This document shows positions 1 to 9,219 of a stretch of DNA of 40,197 bases, piece by piece. The stretch spans positions 1 to 40,197 of the forward strand of contig JAJCZM010000026.1 in assembly GCA_029262375.1 (NCBI GenBank). Reading direction: 5' to 3'. The stretch's first letter is position 1. The number at the start of each line of letters is the position of its first letter. The notes under the pieces were generated by a model. That model was given only the letters and a program-made list of their open reading frames with translations, ran no database searches and was not told the origin of the DNA. A program made the position numbers and the translations under genes. The DNA comes from Deltaproteobacteria bacterium (lineage in GTDB: Bacteria; Desulfobacterota; Binatia; UBA1149; SPBQ01).

Positions 1-855
1 GTCCTGGTTCGTCTGCGGCCCCGAGATCGTCTTGCGCACCCGGGCAGCGTACGAGCCTGCCGGAGCGTCCAAACAATAATCCTTTCGGTAGATACCCGCT
101 CGCGGAAAGCCGTCGTTGTACGGCGCCATCGTCTGGCAGAAATCCGGTCCGCCCGGCGACATCTGGGCGTACGCCGTCGTAAAATCCGAGAATCCTGAGA
201 TCTCGTTGCAGAGTATGGTCGGAGACCCGGCGGTCGGGGTCCAAGGGTTCTCGGTTGGACCGAGCGTATTGTCCTCATCGCTGAGTCCGCAGATCTGCGG
301 GAAATGGTCAGGCGAGAACGATTCGAAATTGACCGTGAAGATGAGCTGCGTGGCGTTACCGAGCGCGGTCACGAACGCCGCGTCGGTGGCGAGCGTGTCG
401 CGATCGCTACAGGGCGTCACCGCGGGGAAGTCGCCAGCTACGAGCGTCGGGAAGCCAGGTAGCGTGGTGGTCGTCGTCGGCGGCGCCATCGTAGTAGAAG
501 TCGTGCTGGTCGTACTGCTGGTGAAAGATGTCGATGTCGTCGATGTCGATCCGGTCGTACACGCCGGGCAATCGAGCGTCACCGCGCTGCCAACGGCCGC
601 ATTGAGAACCGTCAGTGCGTCGGTGGCCGTGATGTTGCCATCATCGTTTACGTCGCAGACGCAGAGTTGGCAGCTTCCCAGACCCACAGCGGCAATGAGA
701 ACCGCCAACGCATCGGTGGCGGTGGGCGTCGCGCCATTCGTTTGCGGTTGACCGCAGTCGCCCTGCGCAGCCCTTGCACTGCCGACGGGCGCCAAGAAGA
801 AACATACCGCGAAGATCGCCGCGAAGATCGCAATCCATAGGTGTCGCATACGCAT
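1..855 (-). CDS. Secreted dockerin-like protein, N-terminal part (runs off the window)
   Basis: The reading frame is open from ATG 855 to the window edge (285 codons), so the C-terminus is missing. Residues 1-30 form a signal peptide (basic MRMRH, hydrophobic core, SARA-A cleavage). Two related helices of the type ATDAL..L.AAVG follow at about 46-58 and 78-89. The second is preceded by a canonical dockerin calcium loop, DVNDDGNITATD, with D68, N70, D72 and D79 at the ligand positions; the first loop is degenerate. A Thr/Ser-rich linker (about 100-120) leads to an unrecognised domain. Dockerins bind cohesin domains; whether this one does is inference. Its start faces the MMPL gene across 62 bp, so the two promoters must lie in that gap. 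The second in-frame ATG (849) is an alternative start. Confidence 0.85.
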   Translation of the reverse strand, partial: MRMRHLWIAIFAAIFAVCFFLAPVGSARAAQGDCGQPQTNGATPTATDALAVLIAAVGLGSCQLCVCDVNDDGNITATDALTVLNAAVGSAVTLDCPACTTGSTSTTSTSFTSSTTSTTSTTMAPPTTTTTLPGFPTLVAGDFPAVTPCSDRDTLATDAAFVTALGNATQLIFTVNFESFSPDHFPQICGLSDEDNTLGPTENPWTPTAGSPTILCNEISGFSDFTTAYAQMSPGGPDFCQTMAPYNDGFPRAGIYRKDYCLDAPAGSYAARVRKTISGPQTNQD

Positions 856-917
856 GGTCGTTACATAGGACGTACACACCTTTCATGCCAGCGTCTGCAG
901 CTCCGAAGCGTTCCATC

Positions 918-3140
918 ATGACCACATCGCACCAGTCCCGAATCCTCGTTGCGTTCGCGCTGCTCGTCCACGCGGCGGCGCTATTGGCATTGCCCTCGCT
1001 ACAGACGGGAGGCGGCCTGCAGCGTCGATTTCTTCCGGAGGACCCGGCAACCGTCGCGCTGCTCGAAGAAGCCCGCGTTTTCGGCGGCGCCGAACCGCTC
1101 GCGCTGCTCATCGACGATGTCGCCCCCTCCTTGGAACTCGTCGCGACGGCCCGCACGTGGCGCGCGGAACTGGAGCGCATTCCCGGTATCGCAGCGGCGA
1201 TCAGCCCGGGCGACCTTCCGATCGTCGTCTGGGAGAGCGCCGATCGATGGCGGCTTTCCACGACAGCCGCCGCACCGCAACCGCTGACAGCGATAGGACG
1301 CCACCCACTGGCGCGCACCGGTTTCATTCGCCGCGATGGGCGCGGCGCCGCCATCCTGCTCGAGTTGGCCCCCGAGGTCAGTGAGGAATTCGCTGCACGA
1401 GCACGCACGTTCGCGGCGCTTCAAGCGTGGAAGGCCGAGCACGAAGCCCCCGGCAACGGCAACGGCAACGGCCTAGGCAAACCCGACAAGGCCGGAAGTC
1501 TGAGATGGATCGGCGGACTCGCTCTCGAGCGACGCACCGCCGAACTCGCACAACGCGATGTCGCAAGACTCACGATCCCGTTGGCGGCGATCATCCTACT
1601 CGTCTTGACGTACGGGCTCGGTTCGCTCGTTTCCGCTGCGCTCTGCCTCGTAACCGCCGCGCTCAACATCGCGACGGTATTCGGACTGGCCGCGATCTTC
1701 GGCGTCGCCGTCAACCCGCTGAGCTTCGCCGTGGTACCAGTGATTCTCTCGATTGCCGTACTCGACAACGTACACCTGGCGCACGCCTACTCACTCGAGG
1801 CGCCGGGCGAACAGGCCGCCGCATCCGCGCGACGCCGCGTGTTCGTACCTTGCCTGTGGACCACTATTACCACCTGCGCGGCGATGGCAGTCCTCGCGCG
1901 CAGTCCCGTACCGCAAGTCGCACAGTTCGCACAGCTCGCAATGGCCGGTACGGCCATCGCCCTGCTCACTTCGATGACACTACTGCCCGCCGCACTCTCT
2001 TTTGTTGTCCGTCGCCCACAGCACCACCCGCCGCAGCATTTGCCGAGTAAAGCCTCAACGATCTGGACGCGCGTGTACGCATCAAAAATTCCGCTTGTTC
2101 TCGCGTTCGTTGCCACGGTCGCCGCGGCACCTGGATTGTCGAAGCTCAGTATCGTCGCCGAGTACCCTCGCATCTTCGGAGACACGCATCCGTTGACAAC
2201 GCAGCTGGAGTCCGTCGAACGAGACTGGGGTGGGATCGCTTCCGTCACGTTTCTCGTTTCGCCCAAACCGGGGATTGACCCATTCGATTCGGAGGCTCGC
2301 GACAGACTGCGCGATTTCCACGATCTGCTCACGCGGCGCAGGCTGGTCACAGGAGTCGTCTCTCCGTTCGTGCTGCAGGCGATGGCCTACCGCGAACACC
2401 GCGTACGTTTCGGCCGCACGCAAGAGAGCGAGACGATGTGGCGCGCACTCGGACACAGCCTCGTCACGGACACGCCGCAATCGGGGCGCTGGTACGACGC
2501 GGATACCGACACGTATCGCATCGTGGCGCGCGTGCGCATGATGCACCCCGAGCAGTTCGCGACGCTGGAAGCAGACCTACGGGGACTCGCATCGGGCCTG
2601 GGGGAGTACTTCGACGTACGTCTGTCGGGGTGGCCACTCGCGTACAAGCATTTGGAAGCGCGTCTGCTCGATGAACTCGTCGCGAGTATCGGATCGGTAG
2701 CACTCGTGCTCGCGATCCTGCTTCTGATCGCAATACGCGACTTGCGCCTTTGGCTGGCAGCGCTTGTCGTCAACACCGTTCCTGCAGTGATCGTGTTCGG
2801 CGCACTGGGCTGGAGCGGTATCGGCTTCGGCACGGCGCTCCTACTCACCCCCGGCATCGCACTGGGCCTGATCGTCGACGACACGATCCACACGGGGCTT
2901 TCGCTACGCAGCGCCCGCGGCTACGGAGCGGAAACGCTCGCCGGCACGCTCGAGGAGATACGGCGTCCGCTCACGATCACATCGACGGTCCTCGTGGTTC
3001 TGGCGTTCTCGCTGCTCGCTTCAGACATCGCGATGAATCGCTCGATGGGTATCGTGCTGGGGCCTATCGTAGCGCTCGCTTGGCTCGCCGATGTCGTACT
3101 GCTGCCCACGCTACTCACGGCGCTCAGACCCCGACAATGA
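918..3140 (+). CDS. MMPL/RND-superfamily membrane exporter
   Basis: This 740-residue protein has the two-fold RND layout. TM1 (about 9-27) is followed by a periplasmic domain, then a helix bundle from about 218 to 365. A second TM (about 395) and periplasmic domain follow, and then a C-terminal bundle (about 590-738). Paired polar residues in the central helices match the family's proton-relay signature: D283-N284 in the first half and D654-D655 (IVDDTIH) in the second. Known relatives (COG1033/MMPL) move lipids, hopanoids or other hydrophobic molecules; the substrate here is unknown. A Gly/Asn stretch (GNGNGNG) from a GGCAAC triplet repeat lies in the first periplasmic loop. I chose ATG 918 because the hydrophobic helix follows at once; ATG 885 is an alternative that would leave only 29 bp for the divergent promoters. 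Confidence 0.85.
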   Translation: MTTSHQSRILVAFALLVHAAALLALPSLQTGGGLQRRFLPEDPATVALLEEARVFGGAEPLALLIDDVAPSLELVATARTWRAELERIPGIAAAISPGDLPIVVWESADRWRLSTTAAAPQPLTAIGRHPLARTGFIRRDGRGAAILLELAPEVSEEFAARARTFAALQAWKAEHEAPGNGNGNGLGKPDKAGSLRWIGGLALERRTAELAQRDVARLTIPLAAIILLVLTYGLGSLVSAALCLVTAALNIATVFGLAAIFGVAVNPLSFAVVPVILSIAVLDNVHLAHAYSLEAPGEQAAASARRRVFVPCLWTTITTCAAMAVLARSPVPQVAQFAQLAMAGTAIALLTSMTLLPAALSFVVRRPQHHPPQHLPSKASTIWTRVYASKIPLVLAFVATVAAAPGLSKLSIVAEYPRIFGDTHPLTTQLESVERDWGGIASVTFLVSPKPGIDPFDSEARDRLRDFHDLLTRRRLVTGVVSPFVLQAMAYREHRVRFGRTQESETMWRALGHSLVTDTPQSGRWYDADTDTYRIVARVRMMHPEQFATLEADLRGLASGLGEYFDVRLSGWPLAYKHLEARLLDELVASIGSVALVLAILLLIAIRDLRLWLAALVVNTVPAVIVFGALGWSGIGFGTALLLTPGIALGLIVDDTIHTGLSLRSARGYGAETLAGTLEEIRRPLTITSTVLVVLAFSLLASDIAMNRSMGIVLGPIVALAWLADVVLLPTLLTALRPRQ

Positions 3141-3241
3141 CTCCCTCGCGTCGCGCGATTCACCGTTCGAGACGGTGCGCGTCTCGCCGTACACTGCGGC
3201 GCTAACTACGGAGCCGAAGCCGGAGTCGGAGACTAAGACTG

Positions 3242-5179
3242 ATGACCGAACGCAACATCCACGCAGGACTTCCTTTTACCGACGACGACGAAACCATCGC
3301 ACGCGCGCTCGAGGACGTGAGCATCCCGACCTTGATGCTCTCGATGGTGCACATGACGGGCGACCCGGAGATCTTGCGCGGAGCACTCAAACCGGCCGGT
3401 CTCTTCATCAACGAAGTGCAGGGCTTCATGTCCGAAGACGACAAGGCCGAGATCCGCAGACAAGCACTCGATGTTATCCGCGCATATCGCGACGCCGGCT
3501 GCGTACCGGCTGCACCGCCTGATCGTGCGCTCATTCAAGAAATGATGAGCTTCCTCGTCTGTGAACCGGTTTCCGACGAATACGTTCCGCTAATGCTCGA
3601 AGAACTGGAACTCGGCGGCGGCGATTCACGACGCGTAGACTTCGACGACGTCGACGAAACCGCGCGCGGGCAATTTCCGGTAGTTGTCGTCGGCTGCGGC
3701 ATGTCAGGATTGCTTGCCGGTATTCGCCTCAAACAGGCAGGTATTCCCTTTACGATCATCGAGAAGAACCCGGGCGTCGGCGGTACTTGGTGGGAGAATC
3801 AGTATCCCGGATGCCGGGTGGATGTGGGCAACCACTTCTACTGTTACTCGTTCGAACCCAGCGATCACTGGAGCGAGTTCTTCGCGCAGCAGCCGGAACT
3901 ACAGAAATATTTCGACGACGTGATGGACAAACACGCCGTCCGCGATTCGGTCCGCTGGGAAACCGAGGTCGTCGGTGCGCGTTGGATCGAAAGCGACAGT
4001 CGCTGGGCAGTGCGCACTCGCGACAAGGACGGCAACGAAGAAGAACTCGACGCACGCGCAGTCATATCTGCCGTCGGTCAACTCAACCGCCCTGCTCTGC
4101 CCGATATCGCGGGCCGCGACAACTTTCGCGGACCGTCGTTCCATTCATCGCGATGGAATCACGACGTCGACTACAAAGGAAAACGTGTCGCCGTTATCGG
4201 CGCCGGTGCGAGCGGCTTTCAGATCGTTCCTACCATTGCTCCGGACGTCGCCGAACTCACGGTTTTCCAACGTACTGCGCAGTGGATGTTCCCCAACCCG
4301 AGCTACCACGACAAGGTCGGGCCCGGTGTTCAGTGGGCATTGCGCCACCTCCCCTTCTACGGACGTTGGTATCGGTTCCTTCTGTTCTGGCCCGGCTGTG
4401 ACGGCGCGTTCATTGCCGCGCAGATTGACCCCGAATGGCCCACCGACGGCAACTCCGTCAGCGCGGTAAACGACGCGACCCGCGAGGTCTTCACCGATTG
4501 GATCAAGAGTCAGATCGAGGACGATCCGGAACTGCTCGAGAAAGTCATCCCCGACTACCCCGCGACGGGAAAGCGAACGCTGCAGGACAACGGAAGTTGG
4601 CTCAAGGCGCTGACGCGCGACAACGTCGAACTGGTGCGCAAGGGCATCGCACGCATCGAGGCCGACGCCATCGTCGATGACGACGGCAAGCGCTACGAAG
4701 TCGACATCATCGTGTACGCGACCGGCTTCCAGGCGAATCGCTTCTTGTTCCCGATCGAAGTGGTGGGACGCGACGGCGTCGTGCTCTCACAGCACTGGGG
4801 CGATGAACCGAAAGCGTATTTGGGAATCAGCGTTCCCGGCTTTCCGAACCTGTTCTGCATGTACGGTCCGGGCACGAACCTCGCGAGCGGCGGAAGCCTG
4901 ATCTTCCATTCGGAATGCCAGATGCGCTACATCAGCGGCTGCATCAAGCAGTTGATCGCGGGAGACCATAGAGCCATGGAACCTCGCGAAACAGTTCACG
5001 ATGAGTACTTCGAGCGCACACAGAGAGAACTCGAAGGCCTGGTCTGGACCCACCCGTCGATCACACACTCTTGGTATAAAAACGCCTCGGGCCGAATCCA
5101 CATCCTGAGCCCCTGGCGACTCGTCGATTACTGGGATTGGACGCGAAGTCCCAGCCTCGAAGATTTCGACATCACCTGA
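3242..5179 (+). CDS. Type I Baeyer-Villiger monooxygenase, HAPMO-like
   Basis: A 645-residue FAD- and NADPH-dependent monooxygenase predicted to insert oxygen next to a ketone carbonyl. An N-terminal helical extension (1-140) precedes the first Rossmann motif GCGMSG (151-156, FAD). The Baeyer-Villiger fingerprint FxGxxxHxxxW is exact at F295, G297, H301 and W305. It ends in Trp where flavin monooxygenases have Tyr/Phe. A second Rossmann motif GAGASG (320-325, NADPH) and a C-terminal ATGF motif follow. Length and N-terminal extension match 4-hydroxyacetophenone monooxygenase (about 640 residues). The substrate cannot be read from the sequence. The gene stands alone, 101 bp after the exporter, and ends in a short tandem-repeat tract. 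Confidence 0.9.
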   Translation: MTERNIHAGLPFTDDDETIARALEDVSIPTLMLSMVHMTGDPEILRGALKPAGLFINEVQGFMSEDDKAEIRRQALDVIRAYRDAGCVPAAPPDRALIQEMMSFLVCEPVSDEYVPLMLEELELGGGDSRRVDFDDVDETARGQFPVVVVGCGMSGLLAGIRLKQAGIPFTIIEKNPGVGGTWWENQYPGCRVDVGNHFYCYSFEPSDHWSEFFAQQPELQKYFDDVMDKHAVRDSVRWETEVVGARWIESDSRWAVRTRDKDGNEEELDARAVISAVGQLNRPALPDIAGRDNFRGPSFHSSRWNHDVDYKGKRVAVIGAGASGFQIVPTIAPDVAELTVFQRTAQWMFPNPSYHDKVGPGVQWALRHLPFYGRWYRFLLFWPGCDGAFIAAQIDPEWPTDGNSVSAVNDATREVFTDWIKSQIEDDPELLEKVIPDYPATGKRTLQDNGSWLKALTRDNVELVRKGIARIEADAIVDDDGKRYEVDIIVYATGFQANRFLFPIEVVGRDGVVLSQHWGDEPKAYLGISVPGFPNLFCMYGPGTNLASGGSLIFHSECQMRYISGCIKQLIAGDHRAMEPRETVHDEYFERTQRELEGLVWTHPSITHSWYKNASGRIHILSPWRLVDYWDWTRSPSLEDFDIT

Positions 5180-5208
5180 TCGCACGTAATCGCACGTAAT
5201 CGCGCGTG
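5179..5208. repeat. Three tandem 10-bp repeats after the monooxygenase stop
   Basis: The decamer ATCGCACGTA occurs twice in tandem (5179-5188, 5189-5198), followed by a third diverged copy ATCGCGCGTG (5199-5208). The array begins on the last base of the stop codon. Confidence 0.75.
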
Positions 5209-5230
5209 GTTACGATAGAGGCCCACGCGC
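5202..5230 (+). terminator. Candidate hairpin between monooxygenase and ybjQ-like operon
   Basis: GCGCGTGG (5202-5209) pairs perfectly with CCACGCGC (5223-5230) around a 13-base loop. There is no T tract on the + strand (AAAGAC follows), so this is a weak terminator candidate or another RNA structure. Confidence 0.4.
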
Positions 5231-5288
5231 AAAGACGCTATGGTACTACGCTAGCCACCGCCTGCGGGCGTGGGCGGGAGGTCTGCGC

Positions 5289-5603
5289 ATGCTACTGAGC
5301 AATATCGAAGAAGTTCCGGGGAAACGCATCGTCGAATTCTACGGGATCGTCACCGGATCCACCGTTCGTGCGAAGAACGTCGGTCGCGACATCATGGCCG
5401 GCCTGAAGAACATCGTCGGCGGTGAGCTGAAGGGCTACACGGAACTCCTCGAAGAATCGCGCAAGCAAGCCATCGAGCGCATGGTCACACAGGCCGAGTC
5501 GGTCGGAGCGAACGCCGTCGTGAACGTGCGCTTCTCGACCAGTTCGGTCGCCCAAGGCGCAGCGGAATTGTTTGCCTACGGCACCGCCGTACGCGTGGAC
5601 TGA
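5289..5603 (+). CDS. YbjQ/UPF0145 family protein
   Basis: This 104-residue protein covers the whole small UPF0145 (DUF74, YbjQ) domain: the GIVTGSTV strand, the NIVGGELKGYTELL segment, a helix with repeated basic and acidic residues, and the terminal GANAVVNVRF and YGTAV strands. Family structures show ring-shaped oligomers. A 'heavy-metal-binding' name circulates, but no function is established. A strong ribosome site (GGGAGGT, 5276-5282) precedes ATG 5289. It opens a three-gene operon with another YbjQ protein and an M48 protease. Confidence 0.9.
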   Translation: MLLSNIEEVPGKRIVEFYGIVTGSTVRAKNVGRDIMAGLKNIVGGELKGYTELLEESRKQAIERMVTQAESVGANAVVNVRFSTSSVAQGAAELFAYGTAVRVD

Positions 5604-5604
5604 C

Positions 5605-6138
5605 GTGGACGATCTTTCCTTCAGGCTGATCACCGAGTTCGCAGCACCCATCGCGCTCGTGATCGTAGCGTTCTTCACGGGACGCTTTCTCGAGCACCGT
5701 CATTTTCGCGACCTACGCGAGCGAGAAGCGATCAACCGTGGGTTTCTGACCGTCACCTTCGAATACGAACCCAGCGACGGACGCGTAGAGACCATCGGCC
5801 TCATGATGGGAAGCGTCGTTGTGTCTGTCGATCACTTCAAACGTTTCCTCGCCGGGCTACGCAACATCGTCGGCGGACGCATCAAGGCCTACGAAACCAT
5901 ACTCGATCGCGGACGTCGTGAAGCGGTGCTGCGAATGCAGGCCGCCGCTCGCGATGCCGGCTGCGACGGGGTCATCAATGTTCGGCTCGAGACTTCACAA
6001 TTGGCGAACGGGCGCGCAAACAACGGCACGGCCGGCGTCGAGGTGCTCGCATTCGGCACGGGTGTTCGGCTACCGGGATCGGCCAACCGGGGCACGGGGC
6101 CCGCGGGTCTAACGAGACCCGCAGTACCGGCTCCGTGA
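5605..6138 (+). CDS. Membrane-anchored YbjQ/UPF0145 paralogue
   Basis: This is a second YbjQ domain carrying an N-terminal membrane helix (about residues 9-25, ending in a basic RFLEHRHF stretch). The domain (about 45-165) keeps the landmarks of the first copy: GLMMGSVV, RNIVGGRIKAYETIL, DGVINVR and FGTGV. The preferred start is GTG 5605, one base after the stop of the first copy, which implies translational coupling; an upstream in-frame ATG at 5572 would overlap that gene. The C-terminal tail is Pro/Gly-rich. Its stop overlaps the protease start (GTGA at 6135-6138). One soluble and one membrane copy in one operon suggests a hetero-oligomer at the membrane, which is inference. Confidence 0.85.
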   Translation: MDDLSFRLITEFAAPIALVIVAFFTGRFLEHRHFRDLREREAINRGFLTVTFEYEPSDGRVETIGLMMGSVVVSVDHFKRFLAGLRNIVGGRIKAYETILDRGRREAVLRMQAAARDAGCDGVINVRLETSQLANGRANNGTAGVEVLAFGTGVRLPGSANRGTGPAGLTRPAVPAP

Positions 6139-6977
6139 AACACGAACCACGGATTCCCGACGAGCTGGCGAATTACGATCGCGATAATCCGGTACGCGAT
6201 CTTCCGGTTCTGCTTCTCGGAATCGCGGGAGCGGCCGCGGCGGTGATCGTCATCGGAGCGTTGGCGATCGACCTGCTCGTTCCGCACGTTCCCGCGAGTT
6301 GGGAGATCAACGTCTTCAATCGTCTTCCGATCGACGGATTCGCCACCGAGGCCGGCACGAAACGGCAACTCAACACCGCAGCCCTTCTCATGCAGCGCGT
6401 CGGTGCGCACTGGCCGGACAATCCCTACCCCGTCGCACTGAGAATCATCGACGATGAGGCACCCAACGCGATCGCGCTGCCCGGCGGCATGGTGCTGCTG
6501 ACCACTGGCCTGCTGGAACAGGTCGAGTCGGAGAACGAGCTGGCCTTCGTTCTCGGCCATGAGCTCGGACACTTTCGTAATCGCGATCACTTGCGCGGTT
6601 TGGGCCGCGGTGTGGTGACGATGCTCGTCGTCGGTGCGCTCACCGACGGTCTGCTGGCCGACGTCGGTGGTGTGTTGGGCGATGTCGCCCTGCGCAGTTA
6701 TAGCCGAGAGCAAGAGCATGCCGCCGACGCCTTCGGACTCGAGCTGATGTATGCCGAGTACGGGCACGTGTCCGGAGCAGACGCGTTCTTCGCGCGCCAA
6801 CATGAAAAAAGCATCAAAGATCGCGCAAACGACGCAGCCTACTTCTCGACACACCCCCTCGAGAACGATCGCATCACCGCACTCTCGCAACTCGCCGAGC
6901 GCAATCACTGGCCGCAAAAGGGGAGACTCGTCGTGCCCGATTGGAAGGCCGAGCTAGCTCGCGACGACGAATCCTGA
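6135..6977 (+). CDS. M48 family zinc metalloprotease, membrane-anchored
   Basis: A 280-residue protein with one N-terminal transmembrane segment (about 23-49) and an M48 peptidase domain. The zinc site HELGH is at 142-146, and the third ligand motif ExxxD is E194-D198 (EHAAD). The substrate-side motif NAIALPGG (about 111-118) is typical of the BepA/Oma1/HtpX-like group. Such proteases act in envelope quality control. The GTG start overlaps the stop of the YbjQ paralogue by three bases, so the product is probably made together with both YbjQ proteins. Weakly hydrophobic stretches (about 158-183) lie after the active site. Confidence 0.9.
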   Translation: MKHEPRIPDELANYDRDNPVRDLPVLLLGIAGAAAAVIVIGALAIDLLVPHVPASWEINVFNRLPIDGFATEAGTKRQLNTAALLMQRVGAHWPDNPYPVALRIIDDEAPNAIALPGGMVLLTTGLLEQVESENELAFVLGHELGHFRNRDHLRGLGRGVVTMLVVGALTDGLLADVGGVLGDVALRSYSREQEHAADAFGLELMYAEYGHVSGADAFFARQHEKSIKDRANDAAYFSTHPLENDRITALSQLAERNHWPQKGRLVVPDWKAELARDDES

Positions 6978-7057
6978 TTGCGGTGTCGATCGCGTAGATT
7001 CGCTGCCATACTGAGCCTCAATGCAGCTGCGGCCCCGCGCACTGCTCAGCCGCATCC

Positions 7058-8950
7058 ATGCACGAGTTGCAACGACGATCCTCGCCTATCCTATGCACCA
7101 TTCGCAGAGCGCGTGCGGCGGCAATGCTGACCGTGGCAGTTCTCGGAGTTGTGGGCGTTTTGGCGAATCCGGGCGCGGCCGGCGCGGCGCTCGGCGACTG
7201 CGCCCAACCGAGCAGCAACGGCGAACGCCCGACAGCCAGCGACTGCCTCTTCATTCTCAGTGCCGCGGTCGGTGCTGCGCAGTGTAGTCCGGCATGCGCG
7301 TGTGCGCCGGGCGGCGACGTTCCCGGTACCGCGACCGATGCATTGATCTGTCTGAACGCGGCAGTCGGCGTGGACATCGAGCTCGCCTGCCCCTGCAGCG
7401 ATCCGGCATGGTTCCCTATTGATCCATCTGTCGGCACGGATCTTGGTCACGTACCGACGGCGGTACCCGAGCAAGATCAAATCGACGCCGGACCGGTATC
7501 GTTCGTCGATGCGACCGACGCAGCCGGCCTCGCGAACGTGGTCGGCGGTGGAAACTCGCATGGAGTCGGCGTCGCGTTCGTCGATCTTACCGGTGACGGC
7601 TGGGAAGACATCGTCGTCGTCAATGGTCGATTCTTTGGTACTGCAACGCAGTTTCCTTCGCACTTCTACACAAACAACGCAGACGGCACGTTCACCGACA
7701 ACGCACTGGCGTCGGGATTCGCCACGATCATGGAAGGCATCGACGGTTACTCTGTAGCGGCCGCCGACTACGACAACGACGGTGACGTAGACCTCTATGT
7801 CGGGGCACATCCCTTCGACATTCTGCTGCGCAACGACGGCACCGGATCGTTCACCGACGTGACCGCAACGACTGGCGCCGGCGGCCCGCTGACATCGCAG
7901 ACCAATAGTTCGAGTAAGATCGTCTCGTTCGGCGATTTCGACGGCGACGGTCACCTCGACCTGGTATCGGCATCGAGCGATATCCCGGGCCCGGGTCTCT
8001 ATCTCTTGCGAAACGACGGTGACGGGACTTTCACCGATACCACCACGCAATCCACAGCCGCCATAGACGATCAAGGCAATCCCTGCGCGGTATTGTGGAG
8101 CGACTACGACAGCGATATCGACGCCGACTTACACATCTGGAACGACCGCGGCGGGCGCGCGCTGCTACGCAACAACGGTGACGGAACCTTCACCAACGTC
8201 ACCACGATCGCCGGGATCAACGCGCAGGCCCCTATCTCGAACCCCATGGGGATCGATGCCGCCGACATCGATCACGACGGCGACCTCGACTACTACGTCT
8301 CCAACATCGGCAACAACCCCCTGTTACGTAACAACTCGGACGGCACGTTCACGAACATTACGTCGAGCGCCGGCACCGGCGGAGACTTCGGTTGGGGTCT
8401 GGGATTCGAGGACTTCAATCTCGATACGTTCCCGGACCTGTTCGTCGCGCAGGAAGACAACCTGCCCCACATCGGGTTTACGAATACCGCGACCGTCGAA
8501 CCGAGTTTCAGTCGTACGAATTTTTCGCATCCGAGCGTGCTCTCGTCCAGCCGAGCTCATAATGTCGCTGTCGCGTTCGCAGACTACGATCACGACGGGC
8601 GCGTGGACGTCCTGACCGCCACGACCGATGGGTCGCGCGTCACGCTGTATCGCAATGCCACCGACGTGGGCACGAACCGCTGGCTCGAGGTTCACGTCCC
8701 CGAGGCGCCGTCGTCAGGGAACGCCGGTGCGACCGGAGCGCGTGTATTCGTGAAAGCAGGGCCCCTTCTACAGTTTAGAGAAGCGTACGGCGGCTCGAGT
8801 CGCGCATCGCAGAACGCGCAGCCGCTACGGTTCGGGCTCGGACAACGAACCGGGGCCGACTGGGTCGTCGCCCAATGGCAGGACGGTCGGCAAGTCATCG
8901 TGCGCAACGCCGAAGGGAACCAGCGCCTACTCTTGACCAACGCCGAGTAA
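7058..8950 (+). CDS. Secreted FG-GAP/VCBS beta-propeller protein with UnbV (ASPIC) end and dockerin-like start
   Basis: A 630-residue secreted protein. A signal peptide lies at about 16-44 (basic RRARA, then a hydrophobic core ending AGAA). A Cys-containing dockerin-like pair follows (about 58-104), with TASDCLFILSAAVG and TATDALICLNAAVG. From about 155 to 520 there are at least seven FG-GAP/VCBS repeats with calcium-type loops, such as DYDNDGDVD, DFDGDGHLD and DIDHDGDLD, giving a beta-propeller. Residues 540-628 match the UnbV/ASPIC domain (GATGARV, REAYGGSSRASQ, RFGLGQ). Such proteins are usually exported and bind ligands or surfaces; no enzyme activity is evident. No clear ribosome site precedes ATG 7058. 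ATG 7124 (residue 23) is an alternative but would shorten the basic n-region. Confidence 0.85.
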   Translation: MHELQRRSSPILCTIRRARAAAMLTVAVLGVVGVLANPGAAGAALGDCAQPSSNGERPTASDCLFILSAAVGAAQCSPACACAPGGDVPGTATDALICLNAAVGVDIELACPCSDPAWFPIDPSVGTDLGHVPTAVPEQDQIDAGPVSFVDATDAAGLANVVGGGNSHGVGVAFVDLTGDGWEDIVVVNGRFFGTATQFPSHFYTNNADGTFTDNALASGFATIMEGIDGYSVAAADYDNDGDVDLYVGAHPFDILLRNDGTGSFTDVTATTGAGGPLTSQTNSSSKIVSFGDFDGDGHLDLVSASSDIPGPGLYLLRNDGDGTFTDTTTQSTAAIDDQGNPCAVLWSDYDSDIDADLHIWNDRGGRALLRNNGDGTFTNVTTIAGINAQAPISNPMGIDAADIDHDGDLDYYVSNIGNNPLLRNNSDGTFTNITSSAGTGGDFGWGLGFEDFNLDTFPDLFVAQEDNLPHIGFTNTATVEPSFSRTNFSHPSVLSSSRAHNVAVAFADYDHDGRVDVLTATTDGSRVTLYRNATDVGTNRWLEVHVPEAPSSGNAGATGARVFVKAGPLLQFREAYGGSSRASQNAQPLRFGLGQRTGADWVVAQWQDGRQVIVRNAEGNQRLLLTNAE

Positions 8951-9219
8951 ACGCGGGCGCGTCAACTTTGTCACGCCCCCGATCGTGGGTGTGTGCGCCC
9001 GACGAAGCGTGTAGCACGCGCCGTGTCGCAGTTTTCAACTAGCCGCATCACACCCGACGCAAGCGTGCGTAAAGCATAGCGCATACAGGGTTCACGAAAG
9101 CCGCCGCTCGTGCGGGCTAGCGTCGCGACGAACACGACTACGGTGCTTCCCGGCATCGCAGCAACACTTATTGCCCCCATAGACAGCCGCGCCCATCGGA
9201 GTCAGCGATTGATTCGTCG
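8951..9219. other. Intergenic region without a supported gene
   Basis: This stretch shows a GC-rich imperfect hairpin option just after the stop (CGGGCGC at 8953 with GCGCCCG near 8995), which may end transcription. The rest should hold the promoter of the penicillin-binding protein, but I see no convincing -10/-35 pair. Confidence 0.4.

Noticed and set aside
116..751. A 211-residue Val-rich plus-strand frame
   Set aside because: It mirrors the Thr/Ser linker and dockerin helices of the minus-strand gene, which has a signal peptide and calcium loop.
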